Assembly (NCBI GenBank): GCA_019232795.1
Contig: JAFANH010000086.1
Location: forward strand, 1-50,128
DNA: 50,128 nucleotides
Source: Burkholderiaceae bacterium
Lineage (GTDB): Bacteria > Pseudomonadota > Gammaproteobacteria > Burkholderiales > Burkholderiaceae_D
Direction: 5' to 3'
In this document: one piece after another, positions 25,672 to 35,857 of the stretch
How the letters are laid out: each line of letters starts with the position of its first letter
How positions within the stretch are numbered: the stretch's first letter is position 1
The notes under the pieces: generated by a model
Database searches by the model: none
Told to the model about the DNA's origin: nothing
The model's input: the letters and a program-made list of their open reading frames with translations, nothing else
Position numbers and translations under genes: made by a program

Positions 25672-26727
25672 TCAGCGTTGCCGGTACTCAGTCGGCGAAC
25701 AGCCGGTCCAGCGTTTGAAGGCGCGCGTGAAGTTGCTGCTGTCGGAAAAGCCGAGCAGGAAGGCGATTTCGGTAAACGAACGCATCGGCTGCTGCACGTA
25801 GCTGCAAGCCAGCTCTTTGCGCGTTTCGTCGAAAATCGCAATAAAGGTGGTTTCACGCTGCAGCAATTTCGCCTGCAGCGTGGTTGGACTCATGTGCAGC
25901 GCTTCGGATACGCGCTCGCGCGTGCAGTCTCCAGTCGGCAGGAATTCCACAATTTTTTGCCGCGCGCGCGCGATCACGTCGTGCTTCTCCAGGCGCGCCA
26001 GGTAATCGGTGGCGATGTTGTCGTTGTACTGTGCCAGTTCGGGGCAGGCTCCTGCCAGCGGTACTTGCAATTCCGCACGCGGCAGCACGAGTTCGGGTTG
26101 CGAGGCGCCGAAACTGACCGGCGAACGAAACAGCTGTTCGTAGGGCTCGGCTCCTTCGCGCGGCATGGCGTGATGCAGCGCCACGCTCAAGGGGTTTAGG
26201 CTGGACTTGTGAAGCTGGCGCATCGACAGGACGAGAAAGCCAATGAAGGCGTCTTCCGTCTCGCTGCAAACGTCCGTCAATAACCGGGTGCGCAAGATTA
26301 CACTATCGCCGCTTTCTTCCAGACTCATTTCCGCAGTCTGCGATACCAGCCGGAAGTAGCGCACTACGCGCTTGAGAAAGTCCATCAGCGTGCCGCTGGC
26401 CGCCATTGCATATCCCAGGGCATGCAGGTTCGAGATATGGATGAAGCGCGCCACCGCAAGGCCGAAGTACGGGTCGTGTGTGACGTCCACACTGACTTGG
26501 TACAGCCTGGTCAAGGCATCCACCGGCAGCCGCGAAAACGGATCGTTGCCGATGGCGATCGGCACGCCGGCGGCCTTGAACACGCGCTCGGCGTCGACGC
26601 CGCTATGGCTCAGCGCCTTGGCGATGGCGAGCGAGTATCCGCCGATGGTGGTAGGCGGCACGTTCCGCTCTTGCGATAAGGAGGTGGTTTGCGCAGAAGA
26701 GGGCGCTGAAGTATCGGGGCTAGGCAT
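25672..26727 (-). CDS. AraC-family transcriptional regulator (OruR/PF12625 type)
   Basis: The 351-residue regulator has an N-terminal ligand-binding domain of the arabinose-binding-like PF12625 type (about 30-225) and a C-terminal AraC double helix-turn-helix. The second HTH reads FTEIAFLLGFSDSSNFTRAFKRWTG and SPTEYR, given here as adjoining motifs. The ATG at 26727 is preferred over an in-frame start 17 codons earlier because the extra N-terminus is atypical. It is transcribed divergently from the nitronate monooxygenase/beta-oxidation genes. Three phased GTGTC repeats lie in the shared gap, so it probably controls that operon. Confidence 0.9.
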   Translation of the reverse strand: MPSPDTSAPSSAQTTSLSQERNVPPTTIGGYSLAIAKALSHSGVDAERVFKAAGVPIAIGNDPFSRLPVDALTRLYQVSVDVTHDPYFGLAVARFIHISNLHALGYAMAASGTLMDFLKRVVRYFRLVSQTAEMSLEESGDSVILRTRLLTDVCSETEDAFIGFLVLSMRQLHKSSLNPLSVALHHAMPREGAEPYEQLFRSPVSFGASQPELVLPRAELQVPLAGACPELAQYNDNIATDYLARLEKHDVIARARQKIVEFLPTGDCTRERVSEALHMSPTTLQAKLLQRETTFIAIFDETRKELACSYVQQPMRSFTEIAFLLGFSDSSNFTRAFKRWTGCSPTEYRQR

Positions 26728-26787
26728 GGTGATCGTCCAAGTCGCGGACGAAGTCGAATATAAAAATTGTAGGGACAAGTTTCCGTG

Positions 26788-26814
26788 GTGTCAACGCGGT
26801 GTCCACTCAGTGTC
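26788..26814. promoter_or_regulatory. three phased GTGTC direct repeats, candidate regulator binding site
   Basis: GTGTC begins at 26788, 26799 and 26810, exactly 11 bp apart, with the fuller form GTGTC(A/C)A shared by all three. An 11-bp period puts the repeats on the same helix face, as expected for AraC-type half-sites. They lie 37-63 bp upstream of the -35 of the candidate promoter of the catabolic operon and 60 bp from the divergent regulator's start. Confidence 0.5.
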
Positions 26815-26850
26815 CATTGTGACAACGGCAAATCGGCACAGACCAACAGA

Positions 26851-26881
26851 TTGACGCTAATGACCAGCGCCGCCGTATATG
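26851..26881 (+). promoter_or_regulatory. candidate promoter of the catabolic operon
   Basis: TTGACG (26851-26856) and TATATG (26876-26881) are 19 bases apart; shifting the -10 by one base gives 18. The long spacer suggests an activator-dependent promoter, consistent with the repeats upstream. The leader to the first gene would be about 110 bases. Confidence 0.4.
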
Positions 26882-26998
26882 CGGGCATACCATCGGCGCC
26901 AATCAAACCATTCGAGCCGGACCGTTCAGCTCTAGCGGCGCGGTACCCAGCGAATCGCAAAAGCATCCATAAGTGAATCAGCAGTCTGGAGTCTAGTC

Positions 26999-27949
26999 AT
27001 GTCCATTCCCGTAGCGCTGGGCAAGAATTTGAAGTTGCCCGTCATCACCGCGCCGATGTTCCTGGTGTCGGGGCCCGAAATAGTCGTAGCCGCCTGCAAG
27101 GCCGGCGTGATCGGCACCTTTCCTGCGCTGAACCAGCGCAGCTCCGAAGGTTACGAAGAATGGCTGAAAGCCATCAAGGGCCAGTTGGGGCCGGAAGATG
27201 CCGCCTACGGTGTCAACCTGATCGTCCACAAGACCAATCCGCGCCTGCAAGCCGATCTGGAGATTACCGTGCGCCACAAGGTGCCGCTGGTGATCACTTC
27301 GCTCGGCGCCGTGCGCGATGTCGTCGATGCCGTGCACAGCTACGGCGGGCTGGTGTTCCACGACGTGACCACGCTGGCGCATGCCAAAAAAGCGGCAGAG
27401 AAGGGCGTGGACGGCTTGATCCTGGTCTGTGCCGGCGCCGGCGGCCATGCGGGCACGCGCAATCCGTTTGCATTGTTGCACGAGGTGCGGCAATTCTTTG
27501 GCGGCACCGTCGTGCTGTCCGGGTGTTTGTCGACCGGACGCGACATTGCCGGTGCCATGCAGATGGGGGCCGACTTTGCCTACATGGGCACGCGCTTCAT
27601 CAACGTCACCGAAAGCCGTGCCGCCGATGCCTATAAGAAAATGATCATCGACAGCCGCGCCGACGACATCACCTATACGCCGGCCATCTCCGGCATCCCG
27701 GCCAACTTCCTCAACGCCTCGTTGGTTGCGTGCGGGTTGGACCCGAAAAATCTGCCTGAAAAGAATGACATCGACGTCGGCGAAGAACTCAGCCATGAAG
27801 CCAAGGCCTGGAAAGACATCTGGTCGGCCGGGCAAGGCAGCGGCGCGATCGATGACGTGCCCACCACGTCTGCGCTGGTTGCGCGCCTGCGGCGCGAAAT
27901 GCATGCCGCGTACGCCGACGCACAGGCGAAACAGCAAGCATTTGCCTGA
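26999..27949 (+). CDS. nitronate monooxygenase family FMN enzyme (NPD)
   Basis: This is a TIM-barrel flavoprotein of 316 residues related to 2-nitropropane dioxygenase/nitronate monooxygenase, which oxidises alkyl nitronates. Seen are LPVITAPMFLVSGPE, a GGHAG phosphate-binding loop in CAGAGGHAGT, and GADFAYMGTRFI, the second FMN-phosphate site. Enzymes of this family often sit in acyl-CoA degradation clusters with unproven roles, so the name is structural. GGAG lies seven bases upstream. It is the first gene of the island's main run, divergent from the AraC regulator. Confidence 0.85.
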   Translation: MSIPVALGKNLKLPVITAPMFLVSGPEIVVAACKAGVIGTFPALNQRSSEGYEEWLKAIKGQLGPEDAAYGVNLIVHKTNPRLQADLEITVRHKVPLVITSLGAVRDVVDAVHSYGGLVFHDVTTLAHAKKAAEKGVDGLILVCAGAGGHAGTRNPFALLHEVRQFFGGTVVLSGCLSTGRDIAGAMQMGADFAYMGTRFINVTESRAADAYKKMIIDSRADDITYTPAISGIPANFLNASLVACGLDPKNLPEKNDIDVGEELSHEAKAWKDIWSAGQGSGAIDDVPTTSALVARLRREMHAAYADAQAKQQAFA

Positions 27950-28088
27950 TTTATTTGCCTGATTTGCAACGCCTTGCCTGCACTGCGCGACGTCTTGCCG
28001 GGACCACAGCATTGATCGCAAAGACCAGCGTAAGGCTTTCCACCTTCCTACCATTCAAACATCACCACTTTGTGAAGCGAGACATAGC

Positions 28089-28874
28089 ATGAACGAAGAA
28101 GCACTGCTGTCCGAAACCGTCGAGTCCGTTGCGCGCTTGACGCTCAATCGCCCCAAGGCGATGAATGCGATGAATATGGCTTTGCTGGCCGAACTGGGCC
28201 GCAAGTTGAAAGAAATCACCGCCGACGACGCCATCCGCGCCGTGGTGATCACCGGCAGCGGCGCAGCCTTTTGCGCCGGCGCTGATTTGAAGGAAGTGCT
28301 GACCAGCCAGAAGGTCGCGCCTGGCGAAGCCGATTTTCTTGATCTCGCCGAAAGCATTTTCAATTGCCTGCGCAATTTCCCCAAGCCCGTCATCGCTGCG
28401 CTCAACGGCGTGACCATGGCTGGTGGTCTTGAACTGGCCATGTGCGCCGACATCGTGGTCGCAGCCGAAAGCGCCACCATTGGCGATGCCCATGCCAACT
28501 TTGGCGTTTATCCCGGCGCCGGCGGCGCGGCCGTGCTGCCGCGCCTGGTGCCGCTGAACGTGGCCATGTATTTGCTCATGACCGGTAAATCCTTGTCGGC
28601 TGCGGAGATGAAGACTTACGGCTTCATCGCCGAAGTGCACCCCGATGCGGCCCTGGGCGAAGCAGCCATGAAGCTGGCCGGACAGATCGCCAAGAAGAGC
28701 CCTATCGTCCTGCGCCGCATGAAGGAAGTTGCGCGCGCTTCGGCTGACAAGAGCCGCGACGAAGCGCTGCTTCACGAGCAGGTCATGCTGCGACGCCATT
28801 TGCGCAGCTTCGACCTGCAAGAAGGTTTGCAAGCTTTCGCCGAGAAGCGCGCGCCGCAATTCCAGGGCCGTTGA
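28089..28874 (+). CDS. enoyl-CoA hydratase/isomerase family protein
   Basis: This is a crotonase-fold enzyme of 261 residues. The oxyanion-hole segments are present (AFCAGADLKE and MAGGLELAMCAD), and the first catalytic Glu of hydratases is found in GGLEL. The second (in GQPEILLG of classical hydratases) is replaced by His in GDAHANFG, so hydration is less certain; isomerase or another crotonase reaction is possible. It belongs to the beta-oxidation run between the monooxygenase and a thiolase. No strong ribosome site is visible. Confidence 0.87.
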   Translation: MNEEALLSETVESVARLTLNRPKAMNAMNMALLAELGRKLKEITADDAIRAVVITGSGAAFCAGADLKEVLTSQKVAPGEADFLDLAESIFNCLRNFPKPVIAALNGVTMAGGLELAMCADIVVAAESATIGDAHANFGVYPGAGGAAVLPRLVPLNVAMYLLMTGKSLSAAEMKTYGFIAEVHPDAALGEAAMKLAGQIAKKSPIVLRRMKEVARASADKSRDEALLHEQVMLRRHLRSFDLQEGLQAFAEKRAPQFQGR

Positions 28875-28912
28875 TTCCCTGCTTGTTCCCCCATTACTCC
28901 GACAGGAAAGAC

Positions 28913-30154
28913 ATGAACGACATTTATATCGCCGGCATTGGCATGACGCCATTCGGACGCCTGCTTGAGCGCAGCGTCTACGACTTGGTTAACGAAGCCG
29001 TGGGCCATGCCTTGACCGATGCCGGCTGCGCCGCCGGCGACATCGGCGCCGCCTATTATTCGACGGCGACCAACGGTTCGCTGCAGGGGCAGACCGCTAT
29101 TCCCGGCCCGATCGCCATGCGACGTGCAGGCATCGAAGGCATTCCGGTGTTCTCGGTGGAAAACGCTTGCGCTTCCGGTTCCTCGGCCTTCACGTTGGCC
29201 GTGCAAGCTTTGCGTGCCGGCAGCTGCGACATTGCGCTGGCGGTCGGTGCAGAAAAGATGAACGTGGCCGAAAAGGCCAAGATGTTCGCGGTGTTCGACG
29301 GCGGCTGGGATGTCTCCACCGTTGAGGAAAACAAGAAGACCTTGATGGCCATGGGCAAAGACATCGTACCGCCACCCGGTTCCCAGTCGGATCGACCCTA
29401 CAGCGTGTTCATGGACGTGTATGCGGCGATCTGCCGCCAGCACATGCAGCGCTATGGCACGACGCAGCGCCAACTGGCTGCCGTGGCCGCCAAGAACCAC
29501 CAGCATTCGGTGCACAACCCTCTGGCGCAATTCCAGCAACCGTTCACCATCGAACAAGTGCTGGCCTCGGCGCCGATCACTTACCCGTTGACCATGGCGA
29601 TGTGCTCGGCCATCAGCGACGGCGCCGCCGCCATCGTGCTGTGCAATGCTGCCGGTCTCAAGCGCCTGAACGGTGCCGCCAGTCGCGCCGTTCGTGTGCT
29701 GGCTTCCGTAATCCAGACCGGTGTCACGCGCAGCGTGGACGAGCCGCACAAGATCATTTCCCATCTCGCCGCCAAGAAAGCTTATGAGCTGGCAGGTGTA
29801 TCGCCGCAAGACGTCAATGTGGCCGAAGTGCATGACGCTTCCGCCATGGGCGAAATCCTCAATGCCGAATCGCTGATGCTGGTGCCGTTCGGCGAAGCCG
29901 GCCCTGCGGCGGAGCGCGGAGACTTTACGGTCGGCGGCCGCATTCCCATCAACCCGTCCGGCGGTCTCGAATCGAAGGGGCACCCCATCGGCGCCACCGG
30001 TCTCGGCCAATTGCATGAGCTCGTCACGCAGTTGCGGGGCGAGGCAGGCGGGCGGCAAGTCGCGGGTGCACGCATCGCCATCCAGGAAAACGGTGGCGGC
30101 TTGTTCGGCATTGAAGAAGCCGTGGTCGGTGTCAACATCCTGGCCAAACAGTAG
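28913..30154 (+). CDS. thiolase family protein (acetyl-CoA acetyltransferase / SCP2-thiolase type)
   Basis: The 413-residue protein cleaves or forms 3-ketoacyl-CoA. The nucleophile Cys86 is in VENACASGSSAF, and the second half has VHDASAMGEI and the active-site His of GGLESKGHPIGATGLGQ. The second conserved Cys motif of ordinary thiolases (CxG near the end) is replaced by QENGGGLFGIEEA, as in the SCP2/lipid-transfer-type branch. AGGA lies before the ATG at 28913, which I prefer to an in-frame start 14 codons upstream. It probably performs the last step of chain shortening in this island. Confidence 0.9.
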   Translation: MNDIYIAGIGMTPFGRLLERSVYDLVNEAVGHALTDAGCAAGDIGAAYYSTATNGSLQGQTAIPGPIAMRRAGIEGIPVFSVENACASGSSAFTLAVQALRAGSCDIALAVGAEKMNVAEKAKMFAVFDGGWDVSTVEENKKTLMAMGKDIVPPPGSQSDRPYSVFMDVYAAICRQHMQRYGTTQRQLAAVAAKNHQHSVHNPLAQFQQPFTIEQVLASAPITYPLTMAMCSAISDGAAAIVLCNAAGLKRLNGAASRAVRVLASVIQTGVTRSVDEPHKIISHLAAKKAYELAGVSPQDVNVAEVHDASAMGEILNAESLMLVPFGEAGPAAERGDFTVGGRIPINPSGGLESKGHPIGATGLGQLHELVTQLRGEAGGRQVAGARIAIQENGGGLFGIEEAVVGVNILAKQ

Positions 30155-30163
30155 GGAGGCAAT

Positions 30164-31321
30164 ATGGGACACGTATTCCGTACCGAAGAGCAGCAGGGTG
30201 CAGTCGATGGCTTGAAGCGCTTCCTCGACGCCGAGATCGATCCGATATTCAGCAAGCAATACCGCGACCAGTTTGTTCCCAAGGACAAGATGAGCGCGAT
30301 CATGCGCAAGCTGAGCGAGTTTGGCCTGGTGTCGGGTGTCGCAGGCGAAGCCGTCGGCGGCATGGGCCTCGACTGGCTGACCTCGCTGATGCTGTTCGAG
30401 GAGGTGGCCACCACCTCGTCCGACCTGTCGGTGCCGGTGCTGATCAATTCCTTCGGCGCAGTGTTGCTGGAAAAAGTGGCGCCGCCGCACTTGCGCGAGC
30501 GTTACTTGCCGGGCTTGCTGAGCGGTGACAGCTTCGTTTCCATGGGCATCTCGGAACCCGATGTCGGCTCCAATGTGATGGAAATCAAGACGCGCGCCAA
30601 GCGCGACGGCGACCATTTCATCATCAATGGTGAAAAGACCTGGATCAGCAACGGCGAATATTCCGACTTCCTGATCTGCACCTGCCGCACCAGCGACGAC
30701 CCGCGCCGCGGCCTGACGCACTTCCTGCTCGACCGCAAGGAACATCCGTATGAAGTGCGTGGCATTCATAAGATCGGCCTGAACAGCCAGTCGACCGCAC
30801 AGATTTTCCTGTCCGACGTGCGCGTGCCGGCTTCCAACATGATCGGCAACGAAGGCGAAGGCTTACGCAATACCTTGTCGCTGTTCGAGCGCTCGCGCGT
30901 GTTCGTGGCGGCGCAAGGCCTCGGCATCGCCCGTCGCGCCCTGGAAGAAGCGGTGCGCTATGCCAAGGAGCGCAAGCAGCACGGCAAGGTGATCGCCGGC
31001 CATCAATTGATCGCCGCCATGCTGGCCGAAATGGCAACCGGCGTTGATGCCGCCCGTCTCCTCACTTACCGTGCCGCTTCGATGATCGAAGCCGGCGTGC
31101 CAGCCGAGATGGAAGCGGCGATGGCGAAATACTTCGCCTGCGAAGCGGCCGTCAAGATTGCACGCCAAGCCGTGCAGATCCACGGCGGCAACGGCGTTAC
31201 GACTGAATTCCTGGTCGAGAAGCTGGCGCGCGAAGCCATCATCGTGCCGATTCCCGAGGGAACAACCCAGATGCAGCAATTGATCATCGGTCGCGCCCTG
31301 ACCGGCGTCAACGCTTTTTAA
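30164..31321 (+). CDS. acyl-CoA dehydrogenase
   Basis: This FAD enzyme of 385 residues introduces the alpha-beta double bond into acyl-CoA. Family marks are MGISEPDVGSNVM (FAD/substrate loop), GEKTWISNGEYSDF, the QxxG helix HGGNGVTTEFLVEKLAREA, and the catalytic-base Glu365 in IPEGTTQMQQLIIGR. A GGGAGG ribosome site precedes the ATG nine bases after the thiolase stop. In this run it catalyses the first beta-oxidation step after the acyl-CoA ligase. Confidence 0.94.
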   Translation: MGHVFRTEEQQGAVDGLKRFLDAEIDPIFSKQYRDQFVPKDKMSAIMRKLSEFGLVSGVAGEAVGGMGLDWLTSLMLFEEVATTSSDLSVPVLINSFGAVLLEKVAPPHLRERYLPGLLSGDSFVSMGISEPDVGSNVMEIKTRAKRDGDHFIINGEKTWISNGEYSDFLICTCRTSDDPRRGLTHFLLDRKEHPYEVRGIHKIGLNSQSTAQIFLSDVRVPASNMIGNEGEGLRNTLSLFERSRVFVAAQGLGIARRALEEAVRYAKERKQHGKVIAGHQLIAAMLAEMATGVDAARLLTYRAASMIEAGVPAEMEAAMAKYFACEAAVKIARQAVQIHGGNGVTTEFLVEKLAREAIIVPIPEGTTQMQQLIIGRALTGVNAF

Positions 31322-31337
31322 TTACCAAGGAAACATC

Positions 31338-32114
31338 ATGCGTATTCAAGACAAAGTCATCGTCATCACCGGCGGCGCTTCCGGCCTCGGCCTCGCTACA
31401 GCACGCTACATGGTGCAAGAAAAAGGCGCACGCGTCGCCATTTTCGACATGAACACGGAAGCCGGTGAAAAAGCCGTCAAGGAAATTGGCGCCGAGCACA
31501 CCCTGTTCGTGCAGACCGACGTCAGCAACGAAGAGTCGGTGCAGAACGCAGTGAACGCGGTCACGGCACGTTTCGGCGCCATCCACGTCTGCATCAATTG
31601 CGCCGCGCTGCCGACACCATGCAAGATACTGGGCAAGGAAGGCAAGGCCACGCCGCTGGCCAAGTTCGCACAGGTCACCGCAGTCAACGTCAATGGCGTG
31701 TTCAACGTCATGTCCAAGTGCGCCGAGCAGATGGCGAAGAACGAGCCGGAAGCCGGCGAAGAGCGCGGCGTGGTCATCAATATTTCTTCTGGCGCAGCCT
31801 ACGAGGCGCAGATTGGCCAAGTCGCCTATGCCGCCTCCAAGGCCGCCTTGCTGGGCATGAACATGCCGGCCGCGCGCGAACTTGGCGACGTCGGCATCCG
31901 CGTCAACGCCATCGCTCCCGGCCTGTTCCTGACACCCATGGTGCAAACGCTGGATGAAAAGATCGTTGCCGCACTCAAGGGCCAGATCGAAGCACCGAAA
32001 CGCCTGGGCGACATGCGCGAATTCGCGCACTGCTGCGCCTTCATCGTCGAAAACGCCTACCTGAACGCGGAGACGATACGCTTGGACGCAGCTTCGCGCC
32101 TGCGCGCACGCTAA
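31338..32114 (+). CDS. SDR-family 3-hydroxyacyl-CoA dehydrogenase (HSD10-like)
   Basis: The 258-residue short-chain dehydrogenase resembles human HSD10/2-methyl-3-hydroxybutyryl-CoA dehydrogenase. It has TGGASGLG (11-18) for NAD binding and CINCAALPTPCKILGKEG, an insertion typical of the HSD10 group. The catalytic Ser in NISSGAAYE and YAASK follow, then a GDVGIRVNAIAPGLFLTPM tail. It would oxidise the 3-hydroxyacyl-CoA made by the hydratase. It lies 16 bases after the acyl-CoA dehydrogenase with an AAGGA ribosome site. Confidence 0.9.
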   Translation: MRIQDKVIVITGGASGLGLATARYMVQEKGARVAIFDMNTEAGEKAVKEIGAEHTLFVQTDVSNEESVQNAVNAVTARFGAIHVCINCAALPTPCKILGKEGKATPLAKFAQVTAVNVNGVFNVMSKCAEQMAKNEPEAGEERGVVINISSGAAYEAQIGQVAYAASKAALLGMNMPAARELGDVGIRVNAIAPGLFLTPMVQTLDEKIVAALKGQIEAPKRLGDMREFAHCCAFIVENAYLNAETIRLDAASRLRAR

Positions 32115-32163
32115 AAGGTCCTGGATAACAACAATATCCCTTGTATCGAAGGGAAGCCTGCAA

Positions 32164-32186
32164 CCTCTCTCCCACAAGGAGAGAGG
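32164..32186. repeat. small perfect hairpin before the acyl-CoA ligase gene
   Basis: CCTCTCTCC (32164-32172) pairs perfectly with GGAGAGAGG (32178-32186) around a CACAA loop. It lies in the 96-base gap between the SDR and ligase genes. It recalls one arm of the palindromic repeats at 17.6-22.2 kb but has no T tract, so it is not a clear terminator. Confidence 0.55.
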
Positions 32187-32210
32187 TATTGCACATAAAG
32201 GAGACATGCT

Positions 32211-33803
<1,593 letters not shown>

Positions 33804-33828
33804 GCCGGCATAACAATCAGGAGACATC

Positions 33829-35841
33829 ATGAATCATATTGCCAAGCTTCTCGTGTGTCTGCTTGCCGCCTGTGGAGCGGCGGCCCAGGCGCAAACTACG
33901 CCCAAGGACGCCACACCGGCGACCATCGCCGCCAATGCAGCGGCAGCGCAGCGCATGCCGGCCTACGACGCGCGCATCGAGGAAGACATCCAGCACGGCT
34001 TCGTCGGCAGCATTCCCGATGCCGAAACGCTCAATGCCGAGGGCAAGACCGTCTACACGCTCAAGGGTTACGAATTCCTGCAAAAGGAAGCGGCGCCGCA
34101 GACTGTCAATCCCAGCCTTTGGCTACAGGCTAGAAGGAGCATGGCAGCTGGACTGTACAAGGTAGCGGACGGCTTCTACCAGGTGCGCGGCATCGACCTG
34201 ACCAATATGACCATCGTCGAGGGCCAGCATGGCTTGATCGTGGTCGATGCCATGCTCAGCGCCGAGACCGCGCGCACCGCGCTCGACCTGTATTACCGCT
34301 ACCGGCCGCATCAGCCACGCCTGCCGGTGCTGGCGGTCATCTATAACCACAGCCACGTCGACCACTTCGGCGGCATCAAGGGCATTGTCAGCGAAGCCGA
34401 CGTCGCTGCCAGCAAGGTGCAGATCATTGCACCAGCCGGTTTCATGGAACACGCTATCAGCGAAAACGTCCTGGCCGGCAATGCCATGAGCCGGCGCACG
34501 GTCTACCAGTTCGGCACCAGCCTGCCGCGTAGCGATCGCGGCCAGCTCGACATCGGCGGCGCCAAGGCCTTGTCCAAGGGCAGCATCACCTTGGTCGCGC
34601 CTACTCGCACAATCAGCCGGCCGATCGAGAAGCTGAATATCGACGGCATCGAAATCGTCAACATGTTGACACCCGGCACCGAAGCGCCAGCCGAGATGAT
34701 CCATTTCTTCCCGCAATTCAAGGTGCTCGATACCGGCGAGTTGGCGGTGCAGACGCAGCACCAATTGCTGACCTTGCGCGGCGCCGAAGTGCGTGACGGC
34801 CAGGCCTGGGCCAATTACCTGAATGCGGCGCTGGTGCAGTTCGGCGACGGCACCGACGTTCTGGTCGGCCAGCACACCTGGCCGGTGTTTGGGCACGAGC
34901 GCGTGGTCAGCTATTTGAGCAAGCAGCGCGACATGTACAAGTGGCTGCACGATCAGACCCTGCGGCTGGTCAATCACGGCTACAAGCCGGTCGAGATTGC
35001 CGACTACTTGCGCAAAACCGTGCCGGCCAGCCTGGCCGCGGAATGGTCAGTGCAGGGTCACTACGGCTCGGTACAGCGTAATGCCAAGTCCGTCTATCAG
35101 GAATACATAGGCTGGTACGACGGCAATCCTGCCAATCTCGATGCCTTAAGCGACACCGATTACGGCCGCAAGTTCGTCGCTTACGGCGGCGGCGCCAACG
35201 CCGTGATCGAACATGCGCGCGCCGATTATGCCAAGGGCGATTACCGCTGGGTGGCGCAGGCCATGAGCCACGTGGTGTTTGCCGAGCCGGATAACCGCGA
35301 AGCGCGCGAGCTTGGCGCCGACGCGCTCGAGCAGCTTGGCTACCAGGCCGAATCGGCGGTCGAGCGCAATGCCTATCTGACCGGCGCCATGGAGCTGCGC
35401 GCCGATCATGCCAACCAGAAGGGCGGCGGTATCAATACCGTCAGCGCCGACATGGCCAAGGCGCTCACCATCGAGGATATTTTCGATTACCTCGGCGTGC
35501 GTCTGAATGCGCCCAAGGCCGAAGGCAAGCATATCGTGCTGAACTGGAATTTCAGCGACAGCGGCAAGCGTTATACGCTGAACCTGGAGAATTCCGCGCT
35601 GACCTATCTGGAGGGCCGCAATGCTGCCAATGCCGACGCCACGCTGACGCTGACGCGTGCCGCACTCAACGCCGTCCTGGCGCAAAAAGTCAGCTTGAAA
35701 CAGGCGCTCGAATCGGGACAGATCCAATGCCAGGGCGACTCACGCGCGGTCGGTGCCTTGCTCGGCCTGATGGACAACTTCACGCTCGATTTCGAGGTGA
35801 TCGCACCCAATCCGGAACTTGCGCCACCCCAATCAAGATAA
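33829..35841 (+). CDS. exported linear primary-alkylsulfatase, SdsA1/BDS1 type
   Basis: This metallo-beta-lactamase-fold sulfatase hydrolyses primary alkyl sulfates such as dodecyl sulfate to alcohol and sulfate. The 670 residues begin with a signal peptide (cleaved near AAAQAQ). The zinc site is YNHSHVDHFGG (His174, His176, Asp178, His179), with Asn where SdsA1 relatives usually have Thr. An alkylsulfatase dimerisation domain follows, with YQEYIGWYDGNPANLDAL, and then a C-terminal SCP2-like domain (about 555-670) with ADATLTLTRAALNAVLAQ. An AGGAG ribosome site lies before the ATG, 25 bases after the ligase. Confidence 0.92.
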   Translation: MNHIAKLLVCLLAACGAAAQAQTTPKDATPATIAANAAAAQRMPAYDARIEEDIQHGFVGSIPDAETLNAEGKTVYTLKGYEFLQKEAAPQTVNPSLWLQARRSMAAGLYKVADGFYQVRGIDLTNMTIVEGQHGLIVVDAMLSAETARTALDLYYRYRPHQPRLPVLAVIYNHSHVDHFGGIKGIVSEADVAASKVQIIAPAGFMEHAISENVLAGNAMSRRTVYQFGTSLPRSDRGQLDIGGAKALSKGSITLVAPTRTISRPIEKLNIDGIEIVNMLTPGTEAPAEMIHFFPQFKVLDTGELAVQTQHQLLTLRGAEVRDGQAWANYLNAALVQFGDGTDVLVGQHTWPVFGHERVVSYLSKQRDMYKWLHDQTLRLVNHGYKPVEIADYLRKTVPASLAAEWSVQGHYGSVQRNAKSVYQEYIGWYDGNPANLDALSDTDYGRKFVAYGGGANAVIEHARADYAKGDYRWVAQAMSHVVFAEPDNREARELGADALEQLGYQAESAVERNAYLTGAMELRADHANQKGGGINTVSADMAKALTIEDIFDYLGVRLNAPKAEGKHIVLNWNFSDSGKRYTLNLENSALTYLEGRNAANADATLTLTRAALNAVLAQKVSLKQALESGQIQCQGDSRAVGALLGLMDNFTLDFEVIAPNPELAPPQSR

Positions 35842-35857
35842 AACAAGAGGGATAAAA

